From CAADGY01 sp900696665 (GTDB lineage Bacteria; Acidobacteriota; Terriglobia; Bryobacterales; Bryobacteraceae), in the NCBI GenBank assembly GCA_035063885.1, contig JAPSFM010000027.1:1-53625 (forward strand): a stretch of 53,625 nucleotides of DNA, written 5' to 3'. The position numbers and the translations under genes were made by a program. Within the stretch, counting starts at the first letter, position 1; every line of letters starts with the position of its first letter. The notes under the pieces are model-generated. The model had not been told where the DNA came from. It saw only the letters and a list, made by a program, of their open reading frames with translations, and did not search any database. Shown here one piece after another: positions 7,896 to 16,750 of this stretch.

Positions 7896-10157
7896 ATGAA
7901 AGCCAGCAACAAATACTGGAGAGAAAGGCTCGTCGAGAGGACATCGCCTCATCTCGTCAAGGAACTCGACGTCTACGAATCGGAGATTTCGCTGAAGAAG
8001 CAAGGCAAGATCGACGATAAGATTTTCGCCGAGACACGTTTGCGCCGCGGCTCCTACGGGCAACGCTATGACAACGGACAGCGTCATGACGGGCGAACCA
8101 CCCGGCAAATCGAATACCCCTCCGGCGAATTGACGAAAGGCCCCTCCACCCTGTTCGATGCGCCCGGCATGCAGCGGATTAAAATCCCCTTTGGCGGACT
8201 TAACGCAGACCAACTGGACACGCTGGCGGAGCTAGCCGAGGAATATTCCGATGGGATCGCGCATGTCACAACCCGCCAGGACATTCAGCTTCACTTTGTT
8301 CACATCGAAGACACCCCGACGATCATGCGCCGGTTGGCTGCCGTGGGAATTACCACGCGCGAGGCCTGTGGAAACACCATTCGCAACGTAACCGGGTGCC
8401 ATCTCGCCGGCGTGTGCCAAACCCAGGTTTTTGACGTTACGCCTCATGCGAAGGCCTGTTCGCGTTTTCTGCTGGGCCATCCCGATACGCAGGATTTCGG
8501 ACGCAAGTTCAAGATCTCATTTTCCGGCTGCAAGGACCAGGCGTGCGCCCTGGCACGGCTCAACGACATCGGTTGTATTGCGGCGGTTCGCGAAGCCGAT
8601 GGCAAGCTCAAGCGCGGATTCGAGGTCTACGTCGGCGGAGGACTCGGCACGGTGCCGTACCAGGCAAGACTGTTCGAGGAGTTCGTGCCCGAAGAGGAAA
8701 TCCTGCCGCTTGCGCAAGCCATCGGGCTGGTGTTTGCACGGCTGGGAGAGAGGAAAAACCGGAACACCGCACGTCTCAAATTCCTCGTCAACAAGCTCGG
8801 AATGGAAGAGTTTAAGCGGCTTGTTTTGGAAGAGCGGGCTAATCTGCCGTATGAGGACGCCTGGACTTCCTATCTGAAAGACATCGATACGGCCGGTGAA
8901 GAGCCTTTGAAAAGCCCAAGCCTGGTTCAGATCTCAGGGGCGCAGCCGAAAAGTTTCAAACAGTGGTATCGCACGAACGTCTATGAGCAGCGGCAGAACG
9001 GATATGCCACCATCACGATCACTCTGCCCCTGGGGGACATCACTGCAACGCAGTTGCGAAAGGTGGCGGACCTGGCGCGCACGTATGTGAAGGACACGGT
9101 CCGGACCACGATCGAACAAAACATCGTATTGCGATGGGTCAGCGGAGCCGACGTGGCGGCGGTCTATGCGGAGCTTGACGCCGTCGGACTGGCGGCGCCC
9201 GGAGCGGGCACCATCGTGGACATCGCATCCTGCCCCGGCACCGATACCTGCAAGCTGGGCATTGCTTCCTCCCGCGGTCTTTCCGGGGAGCTTCGGACGC
9301 GAATCATCGCACGCGGGATGGAATTGGAGGAAGCGATTCGCGGTCTGCACATCAAGATCAGCGGATGTTTTAATTCCTGCGGCCAGCACCACGTGGCCGA
9401 CCTCGGTTTCTATGGCGTCAGCCGGAACAAGAACGGCTACACGGTGCCGCATTTCCAGGTGGTATTGGGCGGCCAGTGGGGGGAAAACGCCGGCGCTTAC
9501 GGGCTGGCGATTGGCGCGGTTCCGTCAAAGAGAATCCCGGAGACCGTTGACCGCATTACGGGCCGCTACATTGCGGAACGCCTCGAAGGGGAATCTTTCC
9601 AGACTTTCATCAAGCGCATCGGGAAAGCCGAGTGCAAGAAAATGATCGATGATCTGACGCAGGTTCCGCCTCACGATGTAGACCCTTCGTTCTACACCGA
9701 TTGGGCCGATGCGAGGGAATTCACCACGGGCGATCTGGGGGTTGGCGAGTGCGCCGGTGAGGTGGTTTCGCCCTTCGAGTTTCAAATTACCGCCTGCGAG
9801 CGCGAAGCTTTCGAAGCGCAGCTCAGCCTGGAAGCGGGGGACACCGGCAACGCCGCCCGGCTGGCATACGGCGCCATGTTGAACGGGGCCGCCGCTCTGC
9901 TGCGCTCCCGCATGGTCACGGCCGGCTCTCCGGACGAAATCGTCGCTTTGTTCCGCACGCACTTCTACGATACACAGTTGTTCTTCGATCCGTTTACCGG
10001 TGGCAAGTTCGCGCATTACTTCTTCCGCGCGCATGAGCGCGCGGGGGAAAAGCGCAGCGCCGAATCGGTGCACAGGCTCATAGAAGAGACGCAGCTTTTC
10101 ATCGAGGCCTGCCACAGCTGTTACGGCAAGAGCTTGCAGCAGATGGTGGCGGTCTGA
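7896..10157 (+). CDS. Ferredoxin-type nitrite/sulfite reductase with C-terminal extension
   Basis: 753-residue siroheme-[4Fe-4S] reductase catalysing six-electron reduction of nitrite to ammonia or sulfite to sulfide. Two ferredoxin-like half domains are visible (IKIPFGGLNADQLDTLAEL near 90; TITLPLGDITATQLRKVADL near 375), each preceding a siroheme-binding domain. The cluster ligands are all present: Cys446 and Cys452 in CPGTDTC, Cys491 and Cys495 in CFNSC. Arg and Lys anion-binding segments such as TREACGNTIRNVTGC are kept. The choice between nitrite and sulfite cannot be made from sequence. Usual length is about 550-600; here residues ~615-753 form an added helical domain ending FIEACHSCYGKSLQQM. 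The downstream small gene overlaps by one base (TGATG), so the two are co-translated. Confidence 0.9.
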   Translation: MKASNKYWRERLVERTSPHLVKELDVYESEISLKKQGKIDDKIFAETRLRRGSYGQRYDNGQRHDGRTTRQIEYPSGELTKGPSTLFDAPGMQRIKIPFGGLNADQLDTLAELAEEYSDGIAHVTTRQDIQLHFVHIEDTPTIMRRLAAVGITTREACGNTIRNVTGCHLAGVCQTQVFDVTPHAKACSRFLLGHPDTQDFGRKFKISFSGCKDQACALARLNDIGCIAAVREADGKLKRGFEVYVGGGLGTVPYQARLFEEFVPEEEILPLAQAIGLVFARLGERKNRNTARLKFLVNKLGMEEFKRLVLEERANLPYEDAWTSYLKDIDTAGEEPLKSPSLVQISGAQPKSFKQWYRTNVYEQRQNGYATITITLPLGDITATQLRKVADLARTYVKDTVRTTIEQNIVLRWVSGADVAAVYAELDAVGLAAPGAGTIVDIASCPGTDTCKLGIASSRGLSGELRTRIIARGMELEEAIRGLHIKISGCFNSCGQHHVADLGFYGVSRNKNGYTVPHFQVVLGGQWGENAGAYGLAIGAVPSKRIPETVDRITGRYIAERLEGESFQTFIKRIGKAECKKMIDDLTQVPPHDVDPSFYTDWADAREFTTGDLGVGECAGEVVSPFEFQITACEREAFEAQLSLEAGDTGNAARLAYGAMLNGAAALLRSRMVTAGSPDEIVALFRTHFYDTQLFFDPFTGGKFAHYFFRAHERAGEKRSAESVHRLIEETQLFIEACHSCYGKSLQQMVAV

Positions 10158-10723
10158 TGCCGGCGGCGGTGATGGAGATAGAACACGTCAATATCAAAAT
10201 CTTTGCGAAGGAGCCGGTCGAGGCCGATCTTGCCGGCGCCATCCCGATGTTCCACCGCTGGATACAGGAGAGCGTCACTCCGGAACTGCTCGTCGATGTG
10301 GCGGATTACCGCCACGTCCCTAGCGGCCCCGGAGTTTTGCTGGTGGGCCACGAAGCGAATTACAGTCTGGATCTTGGAGGGAATCGGCTGGGCCTGCTAT
10401 ATAACCGCAAGACGGCGTTCCCGGGCGAGGCGGTCGAAAAATTCAAACAGGCCTATGACGCGGCGATGCAAGCCTGTGCCCTCGTCGAAGCCGATCCCGC
10501 ATTCCAGGGAAAATTGAAGTTTGACCTGAAACATTTCGAGCTGATTGTGAACGACCGCCTGCTGGCGCCGAATACAGACGAAACGTGGGAAGCCCTGAAG
10601 CCGGAGATCGAAAAGTTTTGTCAGGCGCAATTCGGCGGTGCTTTCGGGTTGCGGCGCGAAGGCGGGCCGCGTGAGCGATTCCGCGTCGTGATCGAGTCTG
10701 ATGCCCCGGTGAATGCGCGGTAG
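10157..10723 (+). CDS. Small uncharacterised protein coupled to the siroheme reductase
   Basis: 188 residues with no recognised domain. It is soluble, with no signal peptide or membrane segment. The first third has an alternating pattern (EIEHVNIKIFAK, PMFHRWIQE, ELLVDVADYRHVP, PGVLLVGHEANYSLDL) and the middle a helix-rich stretch (AVEKFKQAYDAAMQACALVE). Its start ATG overlaps the stop of the reductase gene (TGATG), so it is very probably made in fixed ratio with the reductase. A role in assembly, electron delivery or regulation of that enzyme is a guess from context only. An alternative start at the Met six codons later would lose little. Confidence 0.7.
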   Translation: MPAAVMEIEHVNIKIFAKEPVEADLAGAIPMFHRWIQESVTPELLVDVADYRHVPSGPGVLLVGHEANYSLDLGGNRLGLLYNRKTAFPGEAVEKFKQAYDAAMQACALVEADPAFQGKLKFDLKHFELIVNDRLLAPNTDETWEALKPEIEKFCQAQFGGAFGLRREGGPRERFRVVIESDAPVNAR

Positions 10724-10734
10724 CTGGACGCGCA

Positions 10735-11304
10735 CTAAGCTGCTGGCCACCAACCAACGGCCGCAACGAAGGCCAATGCCGCCACCAGGAAAACCAGAAA
10801 CAACGCTCCGCTGAATACCGACGGGAGATACAGAGGTATGGCCGCCAGCGCGAGCGCTCCAATAACACGCGCGCCAGTCCGCGATACTCTCCCAAAAGAG
10901 ACCATCTGGCGGGCGGCCAGCAGAAAGATGCCGCTGGCAAAGACTGTCAGGAAAGCGAAGCTGAAGATCAACGGGATCGATTCGAGCTAGATCAGGCCCG
11001 CTCCGAGAACTGTGAGAACGGGCCGTGCCCGCACAGCGCCTGCAAAGGCCAGAAGAATAGCGGCGAGAATTCCTCCCTGCACCAGAACCAGGTTGACTAC
11101 GGCCCGGGTTTTTGTTTGAGAGGTGCCTCAAATCGCCCCGCAGGGTCCATCGGCTTCCAGGACCGCTGTCGTGTCAGCTTGCTGCCGGCCCCAAAGGAAA
11201 CAGGGGTCGAAGAAGCCGGGTAGAGCCTGCGCCAACAACCAGGTCACGAGCGCCAGTAAAGGAAGAGAACCGGCGAGCGTGATCGCGAGCGCCCGGGAAC
11301 GCAT
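10735..11304 (-). pseudogene. Membrane-protein gene interrupted by two in-frame stop codons
   Basis: Reading from the ATG at 11304 one frame continues for 189 codons to a TAG at 10737-10735, broken by TGA at 11130-11128 (codon 59) and TAG at 10989-10987 (codon 106). All three pieces look like one protein: an N-terminal membrane segment (ALAITLAGSLPLLALVTWLL), a short loop with DPCFLWG and GPCGAI, then a second hydrophobic helix (LVLVQGGILAAILLAFAG) and, after the TAG, at least three more. Both stops are one transition from a sense codon (CGA to TGA; TGG to TAG). The function is unknown. The simplest reading is a young pseudogene; sequencing errors or stop-codon readthrough are alternatives. 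The 78-codon open piece at 10735-10971 is what an automatic annotation would keep. Confidence 0.7.
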
Positions 11305-11316
11305 AAGCTCCTACAG

Positions 11317-11970
11317 TTACTTTTTGACGAAGACCGCCATGTACTGGCTCTTCGGAATGTGATCCCGGCGCGAGACCATCCGGAATCCGCTCGCTTCAAT
11401 CTCCGCGATGGCTTCGTGGTCCTCCAGCCGGATATGACGCGGATTGCTGAAGGTCGCCTTGTAGTAATCCACCAGCACCAGCCGGCCGTCCGGTTTCAGC
11501 GCCTCACCGATGTGCGCCAGCATCGGTTTCGGGTAATCGAAGTGATGATAGGCATCGAGCAGCAGGACGACATCCACCTGCCCGGCTGGAAGATTCGGAT
11601 TTTCCGTCGTGCCCAGAATGTATCGGATGTTTGTGAGGTTCTTGTGAGTGGCGGTTGCTCTCGCCCGGTCGAGAAAATCCTGGGCGATGTCCTGTGCCAG
11701 CACCACTCCCTTTTTCCCAACGGCCTCACTCAGGTAGGGCAGCATATATCCGATACCGGTGCCTACGTCCGCTACGGTCATGCCGGGCTCGATCTGCATC
11801 GCATCGACCAGCTCACGTGGCTTTTGCGTGGCGTCACGGCCGGGACGGGAAAGCATGCGTCCGATCTGTTGCCGTCCCTCCCTGGTCTGGTAGCGCTCGT
11901 TTGCTTCGCGCGCGACCTGTCCCGCGAGAGTTAAGGTAACCGCAAGCGCGGCAACCGCTAAACGCCTCAT
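11317..11970 (-). CDS. Exported class I SAM-dependent methyltransferase
   Basis: 217 residues. The Rossmann-type fold is clear: motif I VADVGTGIGYMLPYL near residue 70, an acidic strand end in GVVLAQDIAQDF, motif LLLDAYHHFDYP, and a post-I GEALKPDGRLVLVDYYK strand. The first 17 residues (RRLAVAALAVTLTLAGQV) look like a signal peptide, so the enzyme probably acts outside the cytoplasm, which is unusual because SAM is cytoplasmic; proteins of this kind are common in acidobacteria and proteobacteria but substrates are unknown. An RPGRDATQKPRELVDAM segment precedes the fold. The start overlaps the stop of homoserine dehydrogenase by four bases (ATGA), so it is the second gene of that operon. Confidence 0.85.
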   Translation of the reverse strand: MRRLAVAALAVTLTLAGQVAREANERYQTREGRQQIGRMLSRPGRDATQKPRELVDAMQIEPGMTVADVGTGIGYMLPYLSEAVGKKGVVLAQDIAQDFLDRARATATHKNLTNIRYILGTTENPNLPAGQVDVVLLLDAYHHFDYPKPMLAHIGEALKPDGRLVLVDYYKATFSNPRHIRLEDHEAIAEIEASGFRMVSRRDHIPKSQYMAVFVKK

Positions 11971-13271
11971 ACGCTCCCTTCCATGGGTAAGGCAAGCGGC
12001 GGCTCCCGCAGAAAGTCGAGTGTGGACATTTTCTCAACCGCCTCTCTGATCGCCTGTTCCGAGGTTGGTTCGACCGTGATAACGAATGGGAGATCGTGCT
12101 TGGTATCGCAAGGAAGTTGGAGAACCGCGTCCAGGCTGATTCGCTTATCCGCCAGTATACCGGATAGAGCGGCGATAATTCCCGGGCGGTCACAAACACG
12201 GAATCGCAGGTAATAAGGGCTCGCCTGGAGGGTCACCGGAATCGGCCGGTATTCGCCCAGCCGCTCGTGCGCAAACGGAGACACGCGCTCGGGACTGCCG
12301 CAACGGATCTCGCGGGCCACTCGCATCAGGTCGCTCACGACGGCAACCCCGGTCGGGTAAGGGCCCGCGCCGCGCCCATAATAAAAAGTGTCCTGCCCGT
12401 AGGCGCCGCGCACCCAGACGGCATTGTAAGATCCCTGCACTCCCGCCAGGATCGTGGAATTGGAGACCAGAGAGGGACGCACCGATAGAATAAGTCCCGC
12501 CGGCGTTTGCCGCGCTGCGCAAATCAGGCGAATGGTGTAACCCAACCGGTGTGCGTAATCGAAATCCACCGGCGAAATGCGGCGGATACCTTGCGTGAAA
12601 ATATCGGATGGCGTTATTTTTTCGCCGAAGGCGAGCGCAGCCAGAATCGCGAGCTTGGAGCGTGCATCGTAGCCGTCGATATCGGCGGTGGGGTCGGCTT
12701 CAGCATAGCCCAACCGTTGCGCCTCTTGAAGAACGGCGTCGAAGTTTCCGCCCTTGCTCTCGATTTCCGTAAGGATGTAGTTGCTGGTGCCGTTCAGGAT
12801 GCCAAGCAGCGCCGTAATGCGGTCGCCGGAAATGCCTTCGCGAAGAACAGCGTGGATGGGGATGCCTCCGCAGACGCTTGCTTCCATGGCGAGGTTGATG
12901 CCCGCACCGATGGCGCTGTCCCAGATTTCCGCGCCGCAAAGGGCCATCAATTCCTTATTGGCGGTCACCAAAGATTTCCGGTGCGCAATCGCGGCATCAA
13001 TGATTTCACGGGCTGTGGACGTCCCACCCACCAGTTCGGCGACGATGTCGACTTCCGGATGCGATACCAGCTCCCTCCAATCGTTGGTGCGGAATACCGG
13101 GCCAAGGCCGGCCGGTAAGGTCTTCAGATCAGCATGGCGGCTGCACACGGCCCTGACATTCAAGCGAAAACCAAGCTTGAGCGCAATCTGCTCACCGGTC
13201 TCGGCAAGAATTCCAACGGTTCCCATACCTACGTTACCGAGGCCCACCAGTCCAACGTTCACATCATCCAT
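11967..13271 (-). CDS. hom: Homoserine dehydrogenase
   Basis: 434 residues. Catalyses NAD(P)H-dependent reduction of aspartate semialdehyde to homoserine, the branch point to threonine and methionine. N-terminal nucleotide-binding motif GLVGLGNVGMGTVGIL, then EVDIVAELVGG, the family motif VTANKELMA near residue 107, and the substrate-binding signature ILNGTSNYIL followed by GYAEADPTADIDGYDARSK, which contains the catalytic lysine region. The last ~80 residues (YLRFRVCDRPGIIAALSGIL) form an ACT domain, so feedback control by threonine is likely. The length matches the monofunctional form. It is transcribed first, followed by the methyltransferase. No obvious Shine-Dalgarno precedes the ATG. 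Confidence 0.95.
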   Translation of the reverse strand: MDDVNVGLVGLGNVGMGTVGILAETGEQIALKLGFRLNVRAVCSRHADLKTLPAGLGPVFRTNDWRELVSHPEVDIVAELVGGTSTAREIIDAAIAHRKSLVTANKELMALCGAEIWDSAIGAGINLAMEASVCGGIPIHAVLREGISGDRITALLGILNGTSNYILTEIESKGGNFDAVLQEAQRLGYAEADPTADIDGYDARSKLAILAALAFGEKITPSDIFTQGIRRISPVDFDYAHRLGYTIRLICAARQTPAGLILSVRPSLVSNSTILAGVQGSYNAVWVRGAYGQDTFYYGRGAGPYPTGVAVVSDLMRVAREIRCGSPERVSPFAHERLGEYRPIPVTLQASPYYLRFRVCDRPGIIAALSGILADKRISLDAVLQLPCDTKHDLPFVITVEPTSEQAIREAVEKMSTLDFLREPPLALPMEGSV

Positions 13272-13346
13272 AAAGGGTCATGATAACAAGCGGATAGACC
13301 GGCACTGCCCGCTCTCTGTCTCCGGTGTGTTAAGTATACAAATACG

Positions 13347-13643
13347 ATGTGCTTAACCGGCCGGTTGATTTTATTGGCCGCTCTCATGTTGCTCCCCGGA
13401 GAGGCCCAACTCTGGGATCGCGACCGGAAGCTGCCGGATGGCAGGAGCCAGAAAGAGGCGATCCTTAAAGCCGAGTACAAGAAAAACCTGAAGGATGTTG
13501 CCGAACTGGCCCAGTTGTCGGCGGAGCTTCAGATGGAACTGGAAGAAAATTCGCGGTACGTGCTTTCGGTCTCCTCACTCAAGAAGATCGAACGTATTGA
13601 GGATCTCGCCAAAGATATCCGGAAGCGGCTGAAACGGTACTAG
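13347..13643 (+). CDS. Small exported helical protein of unknown function
   Basis: 98 residues. A signal peptide (LIILAALMLL-like core, ending at GEAQ) is followed by a charged, probably all-helical region (ILKAEYKKNLKDVAELAQL and SLKKIERIEDLAKDIRKRL) that could form a short coiled coil. No family recognised. A TATACA box at 13335-13340 lies only six bases before the ATG and no Shine-Dalgarno is visible, so start and promoter are both uncertain. It is followed after three bases by the PDZ-containing gene on the same strand, so the two are likely co-expressed in the periplasm. Confidence 0.65.
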   Translation: MCLTGRLILLAALMLLPGEAQLWDRDRKLPDGRSQKEAILKAEYKKNLKDVAELAQLSAELQMELEENSRYVLSVSSLKKIERIEDLAKDIRKRLKRY

Positions 13644-13646
13644 GGC

Positions 13647-14792
13647 ATGTTGGGAGCGGTGACGATTCTGGCGGCGGCAGCCACCTTGGCAGCCGCCAAT
13701 GAGCGTGCTGGGCTGTTGGTGGCACTCGATTCATGGAACGGGTGGCAGGCGCTGGCATCGGCCGCAGGATGGGCGTATGTGCCTGCCGCCCAGCCACAGC
13801 CAGCCGCTCCGGATGATGCCACCGTGAAGGCGCTCAACTCTCTGGTAGCCTCCAAATCGTCCCTTGCCGATCCGGCGCGCGTGTATCTTGCGGGGAGGGA
13901 CGAGGCCGCCGCAGCGGTTTTTTATGCCGTTTCCCGCATGCCGCACCTTTGGGCCGGGGCTGTAGCCATTCAGGGCGATCCCGTAGCCGCTATCGAAACC
14001 AACCGGCTGTTCTCGGCGAACACTTCGTTGGTTCCGTTTCTGTGGGCAGCACCGGCCGGGGCCCGGCCGGTTGCGGCACGGCTGCATGCCGCGGGATTCC
14101 CAATCGATTTTCGTGACGTATCAAACGTCTCCGCGGAAGATGTGTTGCAATTTCTGAATAAGGCCCGTCAGGATGAGTTCCCGGCAAAGATCGACTGCGA
14201 ATCCGGAAATCCTCATTTCGGCCGGTGTTACTGGCTCCAGATGGAAACTCTGGACGCCTCGCACCGGAACGATGCCCTTCCCGTCTCCCGCGTGCCGCCT
14301 GGCAGTGGAGCCTATCTTGTGCTCGGCGGCTTCGGGTACGATCCGCGCAAGCCGGGGCCCGGTGTAGAAGTCGGATGGCTGCCGGAGGGCTACAAAGGTC
14401 CTTTAAAGACCGGCGATGCGATCGTTTCCATCGCCGGGCGCGCTGTTGCTAACCCGGCGGAATACCGGTCGATGCTGGAGCAGGTCCGTGAGCCGAAGCC
14501 CACAGCCATCATGATTCAGCGCGGCAAGCAGCGGATACGGATTGAAACCCGGTTTGAGCTGAAGCCACGTGAGGAACAGTTCACGGCGCGCGTGCAGGCT
14601 GAATATCTGAGCTGGTCGCGGGAAATGGTTCTGATCAGCCGTGGTGTGTCGCGGCTGAAGCTGAACATTCCGGCGCACTGGGCGCCGGTCCGCGTGAACT
14701 GGAACGGGCAGGCACAATTCGAGCTAAGCGAGGGTGGTTGCTGGGTGCTGAGCGACAACGCGAAACACGCCGGCCGCTGCGACTGGCCGTAG
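13647..14792 (+). CDS. Exported protein with a PDZ domain
   Basis: 381 residues with a short signal-like start (GAVTILAAAATLAAA). Residues ~20-180 resemble a degenerate alpha/beta-hydrolase or esterase-like domain (ARVYLAGRDEAAAAVFYAV, HLWAGAVAIQGDP, LVPFLWAAPAGARPV), with no nucleophile elbow that I can identify. Residues ~225-310 form a PDZ domain: GAYLVLGGFGYDP, PLKTGDAIVSIAGRAV, NPAEYRSMLEQV and TAIMIQRGKQRIRIET follow the usual order of strands. The C-terminal 60 residues are beta-rich. PDZ domains bind protein C-termini, so a periplasmic scaffold or a partner of a protease is possible. No serine-protease domain is present. It follows the small exported protein after three bases. Confidence 0.65.
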   Translation: MLGAVTILAAAATLAAANERAGLLVALDSWNGWQALASAAGWAYVPAAQPQPAAPDDATVKALNSLVASKSSLADPARVYLAGRDEAAAAVFYAVSRMPHLWAGAVAIQGDPVAAIETNRLFSANTSLVPFLWAAPAGARPVAARLHAAGFPIDFRDVSNVSAEDVLQFLNKARQDEFPAKIDCESGNPHFGRCYWLQMETLDASHRNDALPVSRVPPGSGAYLVLGGFGYDPRKPGPGVEVGWLPEGYKGPLKTGDAIVSIAGRAVANPAEYRSMLEQVREPKPTAIMIQRGKQRIRIETRFELKPREEQFTARVQAEYLSWSREMVLISRGVSRLKLNIPAHWAPVRVNWNGQAQFELSEGGCWVLSDNAKHAGRCDWP

Positions 14793-14803
14793 CTACGGAG
14801 TCC

Positions 14804-15970
14804 TCACCTCTCCACTTCCGAAACGATCCGTTGGACTCCTTCCCGAAAAACATCTTCGGGCGTCAGAAGGCTCAGGACAAGGAATGCTTCGGATTCGAAG
14901 TCGAAGAAATACCCCGGTTGCACCAGCACGCTCCGCTTACGGAGAAGATCCAGCGCCCACTCTTCCTCCGTGCGCGTGCGAGGAACTTGCAAAGTGGCGT
15001 ACCAGCCTCCTTCGGCGTGCAGGAGGTGACACGGGGTCCCTTTCACTGCTGTCCGCAGAAGCTCGAGATTCGTTCCGCTTCGCTTACGGATCTGTCCCCG
15101 GACGGATTCCCCGGCGGCAAGCAGCGACGGCGCCGCGTGTTGCACCGGTGTGCTGACGGAAAGATACGTATCGGCGATCCATTCCAGGCGGCGCATGGCT
15201 TCGCGCCGCGGCGCTGCAGGACCCGAGACCGTCATCCAACCCAATTTCATCTGGGGCAGGCCGCTAACCTTGGACAGCCCACTCAAGCAAAACGTCAGCA
15301 CGTCCTTGACTTCTACGAGACTTGCTACGCGATGCCCGCCGGATGAAAAACTGTAATCCGCGAACACCTCGTCGGAGACGACCGCCAGGCCATGCGATCG
15401 GGCGAAAGGGATCAGCTTTTCCAATTCGTGTTGTTTAAGGAAGGAGCCGGTTGGGTTATTCGGGTTCACCAGAATAACGGCTCTCGCGCGCTCCGAGGCG
15501 GCGTGATCGAGCGCCTGAAAATCAATGGACCATTCACCTGTATAGATCAACGGATACGACACAATGCGCACCGATTCGAGCGCCGCCAGATACTCAAACA
15601 ATGGATAGGAGGGACGCGGAACCAGAATCTCGCCGCCGGGATCCGCCAGTAGTTTCAGGATGTACGCATAAGACTCACTGGTGCTGGTTGTCAGAACCAT
15701 GGAATCGGCCTTGACCCGTAACCCTCTCGCGGCATACCAGGCGGCGATGGCCTCGCGCGCCACGAGGCTTCCGGCAGGCTCCGGACTGTAGATAAGCGAG
15801 CCCGGCCCGGCGAGCGAGTTCAGTATTTCGGTATCGGGATAGGAGAAGCCCGCTCGAGTGGGGTTCGACTCGGTCAGGTCGAGCACGCCGGCGCCGGCTG
15901 CGCGAAGGCCGGCCAGCAGCCGCGAGAGCCGGTTCTGGCTCAGATCAAAATCGAGGCGGGAAGAAAACAT
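14804..15970 (-). CDS. Pyridoxal-phosphate aminotransferase, class I/II
   Basis: 388 residues of fold type I. Landmarks: LTESNPTRAGF near residue 33 (the family's NPT substrate motif), STSESYAYILKLL near 92, the cofactor-stacking region LVPRPSYPLFEYL, NPNNPTG near 171, SDEVFADYSF near 198 (Asp that binds the pyridine nitrogen), and FCLSGLSKVSGLPQMKLGW near 228-246, where the Ser-Lys supplies the Schiff-base lysine. The Arg that binds the substrate carboxylate is near the C-terminus. The substrate amino acid cannot be named; it belongs to the broad aspartate/alanine/LL-DAP-like group. It converges on the PDZ gene with 11 bases between stops. Confidence 0.85.
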   Translation of the reverse strand: MFSSRLDFDLSQNRLSRLLAGLRAAGAGVLDLTESNPTRAGFSYPDTEILNSLAGPGSLIYSPEPAGSLVAREAIAAWYAARGLRVKADSMVLTTSTSESYAYILKLLADPGGEILVPRPSYPLFEYLAALESVRIVSYPLIYTGEWSIDFQALDHAASERARAVILVNPNNPTGSFLKQHELEKLIPFARSHGLAVVSDEVFADYSFSSGGHRVASLVEVKDVLTFCLSGLSKVSGLPQMKLGWMTVSGPAAPRREAMRRLEWIADTYLSVSTPVQHAAPSLLAAGESVRGQIRKRSGTNLELLRTAVKGTPCHLLHAEGGWYATLQVPRTRTEEEWALDLLRKRSVLVQPGYFFDFESEAFLVLSLLTPEDVFREGVQRIVSEVER

Positions 15971-16033
15971 GCGATGGCGCTCTTCATTCCTGATCGCCGG
16001 CGCGGAGGTGGTCCGGAAGTTAAGGCGTGATGC

Positions 16034-16444
16034 TCAGGCGTACTTGCGCCGGTGCGTCTTTCGCCGGAACTGAAGCCACGCGCCGATGCAGGCAAGGAGC
16101 GCTCCCAACAACAGAAGGAGAACCCTGCTGAAATCAGACACTCCGTCGAAGGTATACGGCGAAAAGATATAGCCTCGCACCAGGAGCGCGAATACAACGA
16201 CCGACCAGATCAAAAACAGGATCGGGAGCTTCCGTGTTACGCCGAGGACAACGGCAATAATCCCGATCAGCCCAAGTGCCAATAGCCAATACAGCAGGGC
16301 GGTGTCTTTCCACGGGAGCATCTCCATCTGCAAAGTATTCGCGCCGCTCGTGAGGGTCACGAATGCAATGGCCAGGACAAAAAGGGAGAGAGCCAAGTGG
16401 AATAGATAGCTATATGCGCGCACAATCGCTCCGAGGATACTCAC
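16034..16444 (-). CDS. Small integral membrane protein, unknown function
   Basis: 136 residues with four hydrophobic segments: YLFHLALSLFVLAIAFVTL, ALLYWLLALGLIGIIAVVL, LFLIWSVVVFALLVRGYIF and VLLLLLGALLACIGAWLQF. It ends in a basic tail (RRKTHRRKYA), so the C-terminus is probably cytoplasmic. No conserved catalytic motif or known family seen. It lies upstream of the aminotransferase gene with a 63-base gap and may be transcribed with it. Confidence 0.65.
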   Translation of the reverse strand: MSILGAIVRAYSYLFHLALSLFVLAIAFVTLTSGANTLQMEMLPWKDTALLYWLLALGLIGIIAVVLGVTRKLPILFLIWSVVVFALLVRGYIFSPYTFDGVSDFSRVLLLLLGALLACIGAWLQFRRKTHRRKYA

Positions 16445-16516
16445 GAAACAAAAGCCTCCAACTGGAAACGACTTATTGTATCAAGCTCTTGGCTCTATGC
16501 CGGGCGTGGGCTTGCG

Positions 16517-16750
16517 TTACTGTTTCGGCACACTCAGTTTTCCCGCGATCTTCATCAGTGCCGCGCTCGTGGTGGTCCGCGAAGCGTCGAGGTTCTGCTG
16601 CTCTACAAGCCGTACCTCTTTTCGGATCACAGCCACATTGGACGGCGCCTTTATCGCGAGCTTCACTCTCGTGCCGGCTTCGGCGACAATGATCTCGATA
16701 TCCTCGCCGATCAGGATCGACTCTCCTTCCTTTCTTCGAATAATCAGCAC
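16517..16750 (-). CDS. csrA: Carbon storage regulator CsrA, translational regulator
   Basis: 77 residues. CsrA dimers bind GGA motifs in mRNA leaders and block or stabilise translation. The core is typical: LIIRRKEGESILIGEDIEI in strands 1-2, VKLAIKAP for strand 4 and NVAVIRKEV with the RNA-binding Arg. About 20 extra residues (SRTTTSAALMKIAGKLSVPK) follow the core. The start is GTG at 16750, inside the end of fliW (7-base overlap), chosen because the family begins at this residue; the frame itself is open far upstream. FliW binds and inhibits CsrA in many flagellated bacteria, so the coupling makes functional sense. Confidence 0.92.
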   Translation of the reverse strand: MLIIRRKEGESILIGEDIEIIVAEAGTRVKLAIKAPSNVAVIRKEVRLVEQQNLDASRTTTSAALMKIAGKLSVPKQ

